Below are positions 20,082-32,942 of a stretch of DNA of 36,454 nt, one piece after another. The translations under genes and the position numbers were made by a program. The DNA is from Acephala macrosclerotiorum (lineage: Eukaryota; Ascomycota; Leotiomycetes; Helotiales; Mollisiaceae), in assembly GCA_014904845.1 (NCBI GenBank), contig MU119628.1, positions 1-36,454 of the forward strand, given 5' to 3'. Positions within the stretch are counted from its first letter, which is position 1. Each line of letters begins with the position of its first letter. The notes under the pieces are model-generated. The model saw only the letters and a program-made list of their open reading frames with translations, was not told the DNA's origin and made no database searches.

Positions 20082-21562
20082 TCACTCTTTACCCAAAATC
20101 CCCTCCCAAAATTCCGCAAACCCCCTCTCTACTATATCCCCCCTGCCCTGCCTAGCCCTCAACTTAAACGGGAACTTCAAAGGCTGAACATTAAACCCAG
20201 TAGTATATTCATACTCTCCATACTCCCACCCCTCCTTCCTTTCAATCTCACATCCCCACGCAATTCTCGCAACAAGAATATTCAAACTCCTTTCCGCGAT
20301 GTTCAATCCTGGGCATATCCTCCTTCCAAACCCAAAAGCACTGAAGTTCTGGAGATTGGGGTAGGTGGAGAGAGGTTCTTTGTATGTGGGGTATGAAGGA
20401 TTGAGCCAGCGTTCTGGGAGAAAAGACTCCGGGAAGGAGTAGAGGACAGGTTCGCGGTGGATGGCCCACTGATTGGCGTGTATGTTTGAGTCCGCTTTCA
20501 GGAAGTATTTCTTCCCATCCAACTCATAAACATCATCCTTCACAAGTTGATGCGGCACTCCTCCGGCAGTGACGGGCCTCCATCGTAGTGTTTCCTTGAC
20601 TGTCGCCCTCACTCTTGGAAGATTCGGAATATCGTCGAATGTGGGAAGGCGATCTGCCCCAACAACTTTATCGATTTCTTCCTGCATGGCGTGTAAAGTG
20701 GCGGGATGGAGTACCATAGCAAGCATGAAACTCATCATCGCCGCTGCCGTCGTCCCCGCTCCCGCCTCAAACAATGTCCCAATGACATAAGCACCTTCAT
20801 CATCACTCAAGTCCCATTTCTCCTGCGAACTCAGAAAAATCTCTGTGAAATTCCCCTTCTCCCCTTCTTTCCCGCCTCCCTTCCCCGAATTTCTCATTTC
20901 CTCCCGAACATCATTTTGCAGGCAATGGAAGAGATCGAGTTCCTCAGCATGAAGCCGATATCCCTCCCTCTTCCACCCCATCCCCGGCACCCAATCCGGA
21001 ACCCACATCAACGCCGGCAAAACATCCACCAAATAAGCCCCCGGACTAGCAACCCGCTCAACATTGTGCACTACTTCAAAAATCCTTTTCAACGCCTCTT
21101 CCTTCCCCGTAACAACTCGTTTTCCAAACACAAGCCTCATCATCAAACCTGCGGCATAGCGTTCGAACCATGTCTCATATTCTTCAGGTTGTTGGATTAG
21201 ATCCTTAAGCACGCGTAGGGATTCTGATAATTGGATTGGTTGGTAGGATGTTGCTGCGGAGGGCATGGTAAGGTGATGCATTAGTTTCCTTCCTTTTCTC
21301 CAAAGGGAGTCATATGGCAAGAAAAGAGGACGTAAGTTGTCGGACACGAGGACGGCGGCCATAGGGAGTTGGTCGCGGGAGGAGTAGATGGTGCCGCGTT
21401 CGCGGAGGAGGTCGTTAGCTATTTTCTCGGTGGAGAGGATTATGTGGGGGTTTTCGGCTATGGTCAGTTGGTAGAGGGGTCCGAAGGTCTTGGACCAGGT
21501 AAAGAATTGGAACCAGGAGTGGTGGGGTGGGATATTAAGCATTGAGTCGAGGAGGGGGAGAC
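20082..21562 (-). CDS. Cytochrome P450, 5'-truncated (anchor exon missing)
   Basis: A haem monooxygenase of the fungal microsomal (E-class) type. One uninterrupted frame gives 486 residues from ATG 21542 to TGA 20082-20084. Counting from that ATG: helix C W-R-K-G-R (81-85), I-helix A-G-A-G-T-T (260-265), K-helix E-T-L-R (317-320), P-E-R-W (376-379) and haem loop F-G-F-G-R-R-I-C-P-G (403-412) with Cys410. The frame continues upstream as L-P-L-L-D-S to 21562, directly after a splice acceptor (CTTACAG, CTAAC branch at 21593-21589), so ATG 21542 is internal. The expected first exon, with membrane anchor and proline hinge (about 30-40 residues), is not found before AT-rich DNA begins near 21690. 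The acidic residue usual before Thr in the I-helix is Gly263. It looks related to fungal CYP64-like enzymes, but the substrate is unknown. The body shows no RIP damage. Confidence 0.9.
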
Positions 21563-21689
21563 CTGTAAGCAGAGTGGTTATTAAGCCAGTTAGCCCTTAA
21601 TTATTCGAGCAAAATAAACAATTAAATAGCTGACAATAAGAGAGACCGTTAAATAGCTTAAATAATTTGCTGATTAGTTGCTAATTAGT
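21563..21689 (-). other. 3' part of an intron that has lost its upstream exon
   Basis: On the minus strand this stretch has a consensus CTAAC branch (21593-21589) and CTTACAG acceptor (ending 21563) for the P450 exon. No convincing GT donor preceded by coding sequence is found before the AT-rich block. Two related 16-base segments, near 21600-21616 and 21680-21696, share AATTA...TTCGAG and AAAA and form a small direct repeat. Confidence 0.6.
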
Positions 21690-22136
21690 TCGAGTAAAAA
21701 TGAAAATATATTATTATTTTTTATTAAAGTTTTTATAACGTTTCGCGTTTTTTATTTATATTAAAAAAAATTAAGAATTTATTAAAAAATAAAAATAAAA
21801 ATTAAATAAGAAAAAATTATATTTTAATTTTTTTTTTATAAAATATAAATATAAAATTTTAATAATTAATATTAAAATTAATTATAATTATTTCTTTTTT
21901 TTAAAAAATATTATAATTATTAAAAATTTAAAAATATATATAATAAAATTTATTATTATTCTATATTTATAATAATAATATTTAATTATATTTAAATTAT
22001 ATATTTTTTTTTTATTTAATTAAAAATATATATATTTAAAATAAATTTTTTTTTAAATAAATTATTATTATTATTAAATTATTATATATTAAAAAAATAA
22101 TATAATATTATTTCAATATATTTAAATTATTTATAT
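21690..22136. repeat. AT-rich block, left part, no gene
   Basis: About 450 bases of almost pure A/T adjoining the truncated P450 gene. No frame, repeat partner or motif could be established by eye. It presumably replaced or mutated the missing P450 exon. Confidence 0.4.
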
Positions 22137-22620
22137 ATAATATTAATATTAATTAATAATTATTTTTAATTATTTATTTTAATTTATATTAATTATATAA
22201 AATAATATTTTTATTTTTTAATAATATTTTATTTTTATTATAACGTTTTAATTATTTATAAAATCGATTATAAAATCAATTAATATAAAAAATATTTATA
22301 ATTATTTTTAATTAATTTATAAACGTTAATTAAAATTGAAATAAATAAATACAAAATATAATAATATAATATTAAATAAATTAAATTAATAAAAAATATA
22401 AAAATAAAATAAAAAATATTATAAATATTTAATTTTAAAATATTATATTTATAATAAATTAAATTATTAATTAATATATTTTTAAAAATTTTTAAAAAAT
22501 TATATAAATATATTATTTTTATATTATATTTAAAATTATTTTATTAAAATCGAATTATATTAATAATTTAAATATTTATTAATATAATGTTTATTAATAA
22601 TTTTTTGAAAATATTTTAAT
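22137..22620 (+). mobile_element. Deleted fragment of a copia element (third copy)
   Basis: Positions 22137-22170 match 785-820 across the 5' LTR end of copia copy 1. Positions 22438-22478 match 2947-2985 over 38 identical bases. About 22500-22610 match 3560-3710, including ATTTTATTAAAATCGAATTA. The order is the same as in copy 1, but the intervals are much shorter, so at least two deletions (including about 600 bases and about 60 bases) are implied. No coding sense remains. Confidence 0.5.
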
Positions 22621-23127
22621 AAAAATAATATAAAAAAAACTTTTTATTAATTAAATTTAAATAAATTATAAAATTAATTTTATTTTATTAAATAAAATAA
22701 TAATAATAATAATAAAAATTTAATAAAAAAATTAATATTATATTTTTAAATTATTTAATTATTTAATTTTTAAAATTTATAAAAATTTAAATTTAAATTT
22801 TTATATTTTTAATAATTTAAATTATTTAATTATATATTTTTATTTAAATTAATAATATTTTTTTTATTTAAATTAATTTTATACGTTTTTTTATTAAAAA
22901 ATTATTAATATTATATTATTTTTATTTTTTTAATATATTTTTTAAATAATAAATTTATTTTTAAAAATAATTAATTTATAATATAAATATATATTAAAAT
23001 TTATAATCGATTTTATATAAATTTAAATCGTTTATATATAATATAATATTTTTAATAATTGATTATTCGTTTTAAAAATTACGCGTTTATTACATAGTAT
23101 AAATTATTTTTAAAATAAACGAAAAAC
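22621..23127. repeat. AT-rich block between copia fragment and family C copy
   Basis: About 500 bases of A/T-dominated DNA with a few CpG near its right end. I see no frame, LTR or clear partner elsewhere in the window. Confidence 0.4.
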
Positions 23128-23585
23128 GTTAAATTTTAATCGAAATATTTAAATTTAATAATTTGATTAATTTATTAAAAATTTAATAATAGAAATAATC
23201 ACGTAATAATTTCGAATTAATATATAATCGATTTAATAAAAAATATTAAAATTTTAATTAATATGCGATTATAATTATAATTTATTAATTAATTCAAATT
23301 TTATAAAATTTGTAAATAATTTAAAATTTGATTAAATATTATTAAATTTTAAGTTTTAAACGATTTTATTAATTTGTTATTATATAAATTAATAAAATAA
23401 AATCGTATTTAATAAAAATCGCGATCGTAAAATTTTTAAATATATTATTATTTTAAATACTAAAATCGATAATCGTTTTTCTAATAAAAAATATTAAATT
23501 TTTTTAAATACGTTTATATTTTAAATATTAAAATATTTATTTATTTATTTAAATATTAAATATTTTTATAATTACGCAATTTAAT
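23128..23585 (+). repeat. Family C repeat, + copy
   Basis: It aligns with 12635-13020 in the same orientation over about 400 bases, with landmarks TAATCGAAATATTTAAATTT, TATATAATCG, AATTAATTCAAATT, AAACGATTTTATTAATT and AAAATCG. Surviving CpG sites coincide in several places. After it, sequence with a higher share of C and G begins (23590 on), suggesting the edge of another element. Confidence 0.7.
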
Positions 23586-26500
23586 TGCTTATATACTTTT
23601 TCGAGAGAAATAATAATCACGTGATTACGTTTATCGACGACGATTATAAACTCTATTAAATTTAAAATATATTAAATAAAATTTTAAAACGATTTAAAAA
23701 TTCGTACGAATAATTAAAAACGTTTATAAAAATATTAAATATAAAAACAAATATTTAATGTATAAAAATTTTATTGTTTTTAATATTAAAATTTTTCGAT
23801 TTTATAAAAAAAAATTTTTCGAAATTTTTTTTTTAAAATAATTAATTGAGCGATTTATTAAAAATATAAACGAATTCTTATAAAAAATCGTCTCGAAAAT
23901 ATTAAATTTTTAATATTCGAAATTTTTATCGATTTAATCGTCAATAAATAAAAAATATTAAAAAACGTATAAAATTAAAATAAATAAATTATATATTATT
24001 TAATAAATATAAAATTTTAAAATTCGATTTTATTTTAAATTTTATTAAATAAATTTAAAATTTCAAATATATTTAATACGTTTTTATTTATAATCAATTT
24101 TTAAACGATTTTTTAATATATTTAAAATTATTATAACGATATTACGAAAATTCGAAAATATATAAAAAATAATTAATATTTTATTAAATATATTAAAATC
24201 AATAATCGAAAAAAAAACTTTATAAATTTTAAAAAAAAAAAAATTTAAATAAATTTTCAAAATTATAAATACGATATTTTCAATTAAAAAAAAACGAATA
24301 AAATTTAAACAAAATAAAAAACGTTATAAAAAACGTAAAAAAGTTTTTTTAATTCGAATTAATTAAAAGAAAAACAAATTTTATATTATAATTATAAATC
24401 GATAAAATAAATATTAATATTTTATAAATATTATTTAAAAAAAAAAAATAATAATAATAAAAAATTAACGTTTTATATATAAATAATAATAACGAATTTC
24501 AAAATATTTTTAATTAAAAAAAATTACAAAAAAAATAAATATAAAAAATATTAATAATTTTTTTTTTTCGTATTATTAAAAATATCGATATTATTAAATA
24601 ATAATTTAATATCGATTTAAATATTATTATCGAATAAATTTAAACGTACAAATTCGAAATATTAAAAAAAAATTTAAATTCGTTAAATTTTCAAAAAACG
24701 TTTAATTTATAAATTGAATTTTAATTTCAAAAAACTTATAATAATTACAAATTAATTAAATTATTTTACGAAAAAAAAAATAAAAAAAAATAATAAAAAA
24801 TTGAACGTTTTATAATTATAATTATTTAATTATACGTTTAAAAAATAATTAAATTAAATTTACGTTAAAATTAATTAATAAAATTATCGAAAAAATAAAA
24901 AATGAAAAAAAATCGTTAATTATTATTATTAATCGATTAATAAAATAAATAAAATTAAAATTAAAAAAATCGATTTTATTTAAATCAAATTCGAAAAATA
25001 AATAAATATTAAAATTAAATAATTATTTAAAAATAATAAAAAATATTATAAAAAGTTTTTTGAAATTAATCGAATTATATATACGTTAATAATAACGTAT
25101 AAAAAATTAATATAATAAAACGAATTATTAAAATATATAAAATTAATTAAAAAAAAAAAAAGTAATTATATTAAAAATAATAATAAAATAAAATAAAATA
25201 ATAATTTAAAAACTCGAAACGTTAAAAAATAAATACGATTTTATAATCGATAAAATTATAAAAAAAATTAAACGATTATATAAATTTAAATCGATTAAAA
25301 TCGTAATTTTTATAAATAAAAATAATTTAAAATTTGTAAACGTTTAAATATTATTTAAAAAAAAAAATATTTTAAAAAAAATATTAAATTATTCGAAAAA
25401 TAAAAAAAAATTATTAAAATTAAAAAACTTAATCGATTACGTTTTTATAATAATTATTATAAATATTATTTCGATTTATATAAAAAAAAAAATTATATAA
25501 TATATAATTCTAATATTAATAAATAAAAATACGTTATTTATTATAATAAAAAACACGAAATAAAATATTTTTTATATTTTTTTTATTTTATAAAAAATTA
25601 AAAAAATAATAAAATATAAATCGTTAAAACGAGAATTAAAATATAAAAAACGAAAATTTTATTTAAAAAAAAAAATTTAAAAAAAAAATTATAATTATAA
25701 CGATTACTAATTAAATAATATTTAATAAAATCGTATAAATATTATAATTTTATATAATAATATACGTAAAAACGATTTTTTTTAAAAGATTTTATTATAA
25801 ATAATAATCGAGAAAAAAATATTAATAATTTTTATATAAAAATTTCGTATATATTATTTAAAAAATAAAATAATAAAAAAATATTTTATATATAATATAT
25901 TCGAATTAATTATAAATTAAAATAAAAATTTAATATTTTTTATTTTTATTTGAAAAAAAAATTAAAATTTAATCGATTAATTAATAAAATAAATATATAA
26001 ATATTATTAAATTGATTTTAAATTTATATATTTATAATATATATAAATTTGAAAAAAGAATTATATAAAAAATTATTATTAAAAAATTTATATAATATCG
26101 ATTATATAAAATTATATTATTATAAAAAATTTTAATCGATATAATTTTAAAATATATAATAAAAAAAATTAATAATATATAATAATATATAATAAATAAA
26201 AATATATCAAATTATTTTTAATAATATTTAAATATCAATAAAAAAAAACTATTTTAAATTTCGTTATATTTAATATATTAAATATATAAATTTAAATAAA
26301 TTTAATCGTTTATTACGAATCGAATTATTTGTTTTTATAAATCGAAATATCGAAATTTAAAAATATTAAAAAACGAAAATACAATACGAAAAAAATTAAA
26401 TTAAAAAATTTTAAAAATTTTTTTTTCGTTAATTAAAATAATAAAAATAATTACAAACGTATATCGATTATAAAATTTTAAAAAATATAATAATTTATAA

Positions 26501-27913
26501 AATATAAATATTTATAAATTTTTTTAATAAAATAAAAAATTCGTAAAAATTTATAAAAAATTTAAAATAAAAAATAAAAAAAAAAATTAAAAAAAATATA
26601 TATAAATAATTTAAAAAAAATAAAAAATAAATTTTAATAAAAATAAATAAAAAATATCGTTATAAATAAAAATATATATTGAATTTTAAAATAAAAAAAA
26701 TAAATCGATTAATTATTAATCGTTTTTTTTACGCGATTAAAAAAAAAAACGTAATAAATTAATTGTAAAAAATTATTAAATAATTTCTCATTTTATCAAA
26801 AAAAGTTTTTAATTTAAAAAAAGCGATTAATAATAAAAAAAATTCGACTTTTGAAAAAATAATTTAAATTTTATTTAATATTAAAAAAATAAAAAATAAA
26901 ATTTAATAAAATTAAAATTTTTATTTTTAAATAAATTTAATTATTAATAAAAATTATTATTATAAAACTTTTTAATAAATATATAAATAAAAACGATTAT
27001 TTTTTTAAAATATATAAATTTGTATTAATTTCGAAAAAGAAAAAAATTCGATTACAATTAAAAAAATATACGTAAAAAATATTTCAAAAAAAAAATATTA
27101 TAAATATAATTAAAATCGTAATTTAATATATTAAAAAAAATAATAAATAAAAAAATAATAATAAAAAAATTTATAAATATTAAAAAAAATTTTAATATAA
27201 TAAAATTTAAAACGATAATAAAAAACTTATAAAAAAAATTTATTAAAAAAATTATTAAATAAATACGTTTTTTTATAATAAATAAAAACAATATATTTTA
27301 AAAAAAAAAAAAATTTTAATCGATTTAAAAAATGATTTATATTAAAAATTATTAATTTTTTTAATATTATTCGTAATATTAATAATATTAATAATATATT
27401 TATTTTTATATTATATAAAAATTTTAATAAAATAATTAAAACAATAAAAATATAAATAAATAAAATTAAAAAAACGTTAATAATAAAATTTAATTTAAAA
27501 ACAAAATTCGTAAAAAACGAGTTTATAATTTTTAAACGTTTTAAAAAAATTGAAAAAATAAAAATTATAATAAATAATTAAATTTTTAAACGAAAATTAA
27601 TAATAAAATATTTTAATATATAATTACGTTTTATAAAATACGTAATATAAAAATATTAAACAATAATTTCAATAATTAATTTAATAAATAAAATTAAAAA
27701 AATAATTAAAAAATAAAAATAAAAAAATTCGATAAAATATTTAACGCGATTTAACGAATAATATTATTAGTATTTAAAATTATATTTATAAATACGTTTA
27801 TATACGAATTAAAAATATTTAATATAAAAATTTTTTTTAAAAAAAAAATAAAAAAACGACGAATTAAAATTGAATATATTATTAAAATATTATTTTTTTT
27901 TTATTCGAAATTA

Positions 27914-27953
<40 letters not shown>

Positions 27954-29440
27954 TATTATAAAAAAAAAATTAAAAATTATAAAAATTATAAAAATATTCG
28001 AAAAACGAAAAAAAAAATTTTAAAATTTAATTATATAAATAATCGAATATAATTCAATTAAAAAAAATTAAAAACGTTTAAAAAATTAAAATACAAATAA
28101 AATTATAAAATTAATAAACGATTATTATATTAAATAAAAAAAATATTATATTTAATTAATTATTTTTAAAATTAAATTAAAAAATATTAAAATAATATTA
28201 TAAAAAAATATAATTAAAATTAAAATTAAATTTATTTCAATCGATATAAATTTACAAACGATAAAAAAATAATTTAAAAAAATAATTTTATAATATATTA
28301 TATTTTTATTAAAAATAAATAAAATATTAAATAAATATATAAAAATAATTATTTTATAAATTATAAATATATAAAAAAAATTTATTAAAAAATAATAATT
28401 ATTAAAAATATATTAATAAATTTTTTAATTAATATTATTTTTAAATAAAATATTTAAAATAAAAAAACGAAAACGAATATTATAATAATTTTAATAATAT
28501 AAAATTAAATACAAAAATAATTTCAAATAAACAAAAAACGTAAAACGTATTATAAAAAACAAAAAATTAAAATTAAAATTTTATAAAATTTAAAAATTAT
28601 TTAAAAAATTTTATAAATCGATTATATAAAAAAAAAAATCAATAATAAAATTTATTATAATTTTAAAATCGAAATATAAAAACTTTGAAAAATATTATTT
28701 AAAGTTTAAATATAATAAATATATAAAATATTTTTATAAGTTTTTACGAATTAAATTATATTTTTTAAATTATAAAAATAAATATAAAATTAAAATTTCG
28801 AACGAGAAAAAAAAATCGATTTTATATTAATAATAATAAAAATTAAAAATAAACAATTATATTTATATTATTAAATTAATAAATATTATTATAAAATTAA
28901 TATTTATAAAAAAAAATAATAAAAAAAATATTAAAACGCGAAAAATAAAAATTTAATAATTATTTGAAATTAAAAATAATTTAATAATATTAATATTATA
29001 ATTAAAAAAAAAAAATATTATTATTATTATTTTTAAAAAAAAAATTAAAAATTATAAATATAAAAAAATAAATCGTTTAAAACGAAAATTATAAATTGAA
29101 TATTTTAAAAAAAAATAATCGAAATAAAATTTTAAATTAATAATACGAATAATAATAAAAAAATAAAAATTTAATAAAAAAAATAAATAAAATTTTAAAT
29201 AAATCAATTACGTAATTTATATTATTAATAAAAAACTAAAAAAAATAATAGAAATAATTAAAAAATTAAATAAAAATTTTATTTTTAATATAATAAAATA
29301 TTTAAAAATTAAAAAAATAAAATTTTAATTAAAAAATAAAAAATACGAAAAATATTAAATTTTATTAAATTTTTTTATATTTTATTTCGATTAAATAATT
29401 AAAAAACGAATATTATTAATTAAATAAAAAAATAATATTA
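23586..29440. repeat. Unclassified AT-rich, A-biased block (probable degraded transposon)
   Basis: About 5.8 kb in which the + strand is visibly A-rich, as in coding strands of many retroelements, and C/G survive mainly in CpG. Frames contain many stops and only K/N/I/F/Y/L-rich runs. I searched for copia, gypsy and LINE catalytic motifs by eye and could not secure any. No terminal repeat pair was found. It starts with a 14-bp palindrome, TAATCACGTGATTA (23614-23627). The size and bias suggest one further retroelement, but this is inference. Confidence 0.4.
27919..27951 (+). repeat. Uninterrupted run of 33 A
   Basis: The longest homopolymer in the window. It could be the poly(A) tail of a non-LTR retroelement ending here, a slippage-expanded run, or a sequencing length artefact. 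No target duplication could be identified. Confidence 0.8.
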
Positions 29441-29645
29441 ATTTAATTAAATAATTATTTAAAAAATCGATTAAATAATTCGAATTATAATTTTTATTAT
29501 TTTTAATAATAATTGTTCTAATGTTTATTTTTTAATTTTACGTTTATTTTATTTAATTATATAAATAAATAAATACTTTTTCTGAAAAAAAGCAAATAAA
29601 AATAAAATTTTAAAATTTTGTAATTTATTTTCGAACGTATTAATA
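29441..29645 (+). repeat. 5' LTR of copia copy 2
   Basis: It matches the block at 35379-35598: AAAAAATCGATTAAATAATT followed by CGAATTATAA, then TTTTACGTTTATTTTATTTA, then a TTTTGTAATTT and CGTATTAA(T/C)A ending. The final TA here is CA in the 3' copy. The left edge is uncertain by about 15 bases. Confidence 0.75.
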
Positions 29646-32600
29646 TTAATTAATAATTGAACTCGTTCGATTATAAAATAGTAAAATTAAAATCGAAAAA
29701 ACATTTAAAAAATTTTTGAAAATCGTTAAATTATATTAAAAAAAGAGAACGATTTTTTTAAATTTTCAAAAAAATTAAAATATCGAGAAATTATTACATT
29801 AATAAAAATTTGTATTTTATTTCATTTTACGTTTTACTACGTATCAATAGTAAATATTTAATTGTAATTTATTCGCTATTATTTAAAAACAATTTTTCGA
29901 GTATTTTGCGAAATTCGAAAATTTTTTACGAAGTTTGAAATTATTAAAAATAATTTCTACGAATACAATATAAAAATTCGTCGAAATACGATATTTATTA
30001 AATATAATACGATTTAATAAACTATTTTTAACGAGTAAAATTAAACTTTTTTCAAGTATAATTTAATCAAAAAAAAAATCAATTATCGATTTTTTTATTT
30101 TCGATTTAATACAATATACAAAAAATTGAATTTAAAAAATTACAAAATAAAAAAATAAAAATAATATTTTATAAAATAAATTCAAATTAATATATTTCGA
30201 ATAAAACGAAAAACTATTTTTACGAATTACGTAATCTACAAAAATTAATCTATGAAATTTTTTTCAAGAAAACGAAATTTACGTTTTTTTTAATATATTT
30301 ACACGAATTAATATCGTAAATACTAAAAACGTTTACTCGAAATACAAAATTATTAAAATAATTTAAATCGAAAATTGAAAAATTGAATACGTTAAAAAAG
30401 TTTAATTTATAAAAAAATGCGATTAATTTGATTAAAACGAAAAAAAAAATCAAATACTTATAAATAAAATATTTAAATACAAAAATTTTAACAAAATTAA
30501 AAATTATTAAATTTTATTAAAACTATCGATTATATAAAAATTATTACACGAAAAATTTCAAGTAAAAATACTTTTAACGACGTTTTTAAAATTTACAATA
30601 TTCGATAAATATTTTTTAATATTGAAAAAGTTTTATTATTTAATTCAATTTTAAAATTTCGATATTTAACGTTAATTTTATTATTATTAATATTATTAAA
30701 CGAATTAATATTATTAAAAAATAAAAAAATACTAAAAATTTTACTATTTTAAATTTTTTAATTATCGAATAAATTCGAACGAAAATTGATTATTTTAATA
30801 AAAATTTATATTGAGAAATTTAAATATTATAAAAAAAAAAATTTATTCGATATATTTATTCGAATATTTAAAAATTTATATTTTGAAATAAATATTAAAT
30901 TAAAAAAATATTATAATGCGTTTTCGATTATATTTATTAATAAAATTAATAAATTTTATTATTAAAAGTTTATTGAAAAAAATTTCTTTTTAATAAAATA
31001 ATTAAAATCGTAAAATTAAACTTTGAAATCAAAAAAACGTTAAAACAAAATATTTAATTAATAAAATATAATTATATTCGTATTAATTCGAATATAAAAT
31101 TCAAATAAAACGATTTTTAAATACTTTAAAATATTATATTAAAAATTAATTTAAAAATAATTTAATTTATATTTAAATATACGAATAAAAATTATTATAC
31201 GAAATAAGTTTTATTATATTTATTAAAACGTACTAAAATATTATTAAACGTTTTTTCAATTTTTATTAAATTTTTAAATAATATACGAAAACGTTTATAA
31301 TACGATTTTATTTCAAATAAAAATAAAAACAATTTTTGGAATTTTTATAATCGAAAAAAAAAAAATTTATTAAAATATAATCAAATTATATTTTATAAAC
31401 TACAAATATTATAGTAAAAATACTCGATATAACGATCGAATTAATTACAAAAAATTAATAATATATTAAAACGAGAAAAAATATTTCGTTTGTAAAAATT
31501 TGAATTATTAAAATATTTACTGTATACTAAAAAAAAGAAAAAAAGTATACAACGATTTTAAAAAACTGAAACCGTTTAATAAAAATAAAATAATTTAATT
31601 CGTAATTAAATTTGAAAAATTAAATCTCGATATTATTAAAAAATATAAACAATTTATTATTAAATTTATTAAAAAAAAAATTTATATAAAAACGATATTA
31701 TACGATCAATTAATTACTTTATAATATTTTATAATACGATTAATAAATTTAAAATTATTAAATTATTTAATTATTAATTAATTTATTATATAATATTGAA
31801 AATTGTAATATAATTGAAATTATTTTTTATATTTATTAATATAAAAACGTATTTAATAAATCGTTACGTATTAAACGTTTTTATAAATATTATAATCGAT
31901 ATTAATATCGTTTAATAATTTATTATCGATAAAAATTAATATTTAATTTTTTAACGAATTCGAAACGTTAAATTAAACGAATTTGAAATTAAAAAAACAA
32001 TAATTAAATTTGAAATCGACGAAATTTCATTTTTTAAAACTATTAATATTAATATATTAATTAAACGTATTACGTTTTACGTAGTTTTAATAAACGTATT
32101 TTTTTTATTTTATTTTTAAAATATAAATAAACTACGAATTAAATTCAATAATTTCAATAATATATTTATTTAAAATAAATAATATACGCTTATTATTAAA
32201 ACGTTTAAATATTTTTAAATATTATTTAATTTATTTAAAAAATTTTATAATAAAAATTAATTTTATTATTTATTATTTAATTAAAATAAAATTTAAACGA
32301 TTATATAAACGCTTTAAATATTTATTAATTACTAAATTTACGCGAGTATTAAAATATAAAAAATATTTTACAAATTTCGAAAAAATTAAAAAAATAATAA
32401 AATTTTATTAATAATATTAAATAAATAATAAATTTTTCGATCGTTTTAAATTTATATTATACGACGATTATAATTTCAATTATTTCGTTTATTTAAACGT
32501 ATTATAAATCGATAAAAAATTAATATTTTAAATTGTAAACGAAATTATAATATTTCAAATTACGAGATTTTTTATTAATATATTGATAAAAAAAATATAA

Positions 32601-32749
32601 AACGTTTTTCAAATATATTAAATTAATATTTACTTTAAATTATTAGTATTTATTATTTATAATTTTAAAACAAATTTCAATTTCAAAGAATTTTATAATA
32701 ATATTAAAAATATAAATATTAATTTGAAAATTATATTAATAAAAATTTA
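29646..32749 (+). pseudogene. 5' internal region of copia copy 2 (gag and early pol, not readable)
   Basis: By position this should carry the primer binding site, gag, protease and integrase core. No domain could be read. C and G outside CpG are commoner here (for example 29820-30060) than in the rest of the AT-rich DNA, so mutation seems less complete. Apparent short frames, such as the minus-strand one at 30250-30453, are shadows without protein character. Confidence 0.45.
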
Positions 32750-32942
32750 TAATTCGATTAATTTAATAAAAAAATATTACGTTTTATTAAAACGTATATA
32801 TAATATATTATTTTACGAATTTTTCGATTTACGAAAAAAAAAACGATTTCAAATAACGATTAAAACAATTAATAATATAATAAAATCAAATAATATTATT
32901 TTTATATTTTTTATTTTTAACGTTTATTTTCGAATATTATAA
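32750..32942 (+). pseudogene. Copia integrase, C-terminal part, RIP-mutated
   Basis: The frame reads N-S-I-N-L-I-K-K-Y-Y then L-L-K-R-I-Y-N-I. This fits the H-N-S...V-E-R-Y-H-x-P-L-R-R-A-Y block of a fungal copia integrase after G-to-A and C-to-T mutation, and corresponds to 4040-4100 in copy 1. It stays open to TAA at 32940-32942, which is unusually long in this region, and keeps K-T-I-N-N where copy 1 has K-I-I-N-D. Confidence 0.75.

Noticed and set aside
20706..21200. Plus-strand 164-codon frame opposite the P450 gene, with others at 20025-20396 and 20569-20790
   Set aside because: They are antisense shadows of a clear P450 coding frame with all family motifs.
23614..23627. TAATCACGTGATTA and other CACGTG sites (about 643, 16254, 19993) as centromere element or regulatory boxes
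   Set aside because: CACGTG is short and common, the sites have no consistent spacing or partner, and ascomycete regional centromeres lack such elements. RIP-altered DNA can be centromeric, but nothing here shows it.
25500..25570. A Y-x-x-Y...H...Y pattern that could be a mutated zinc knuckle of Gag
   Set aside because: The spacing after the histidine is off by one and the surrounding sequence gives no supporting Gag or protease motif.
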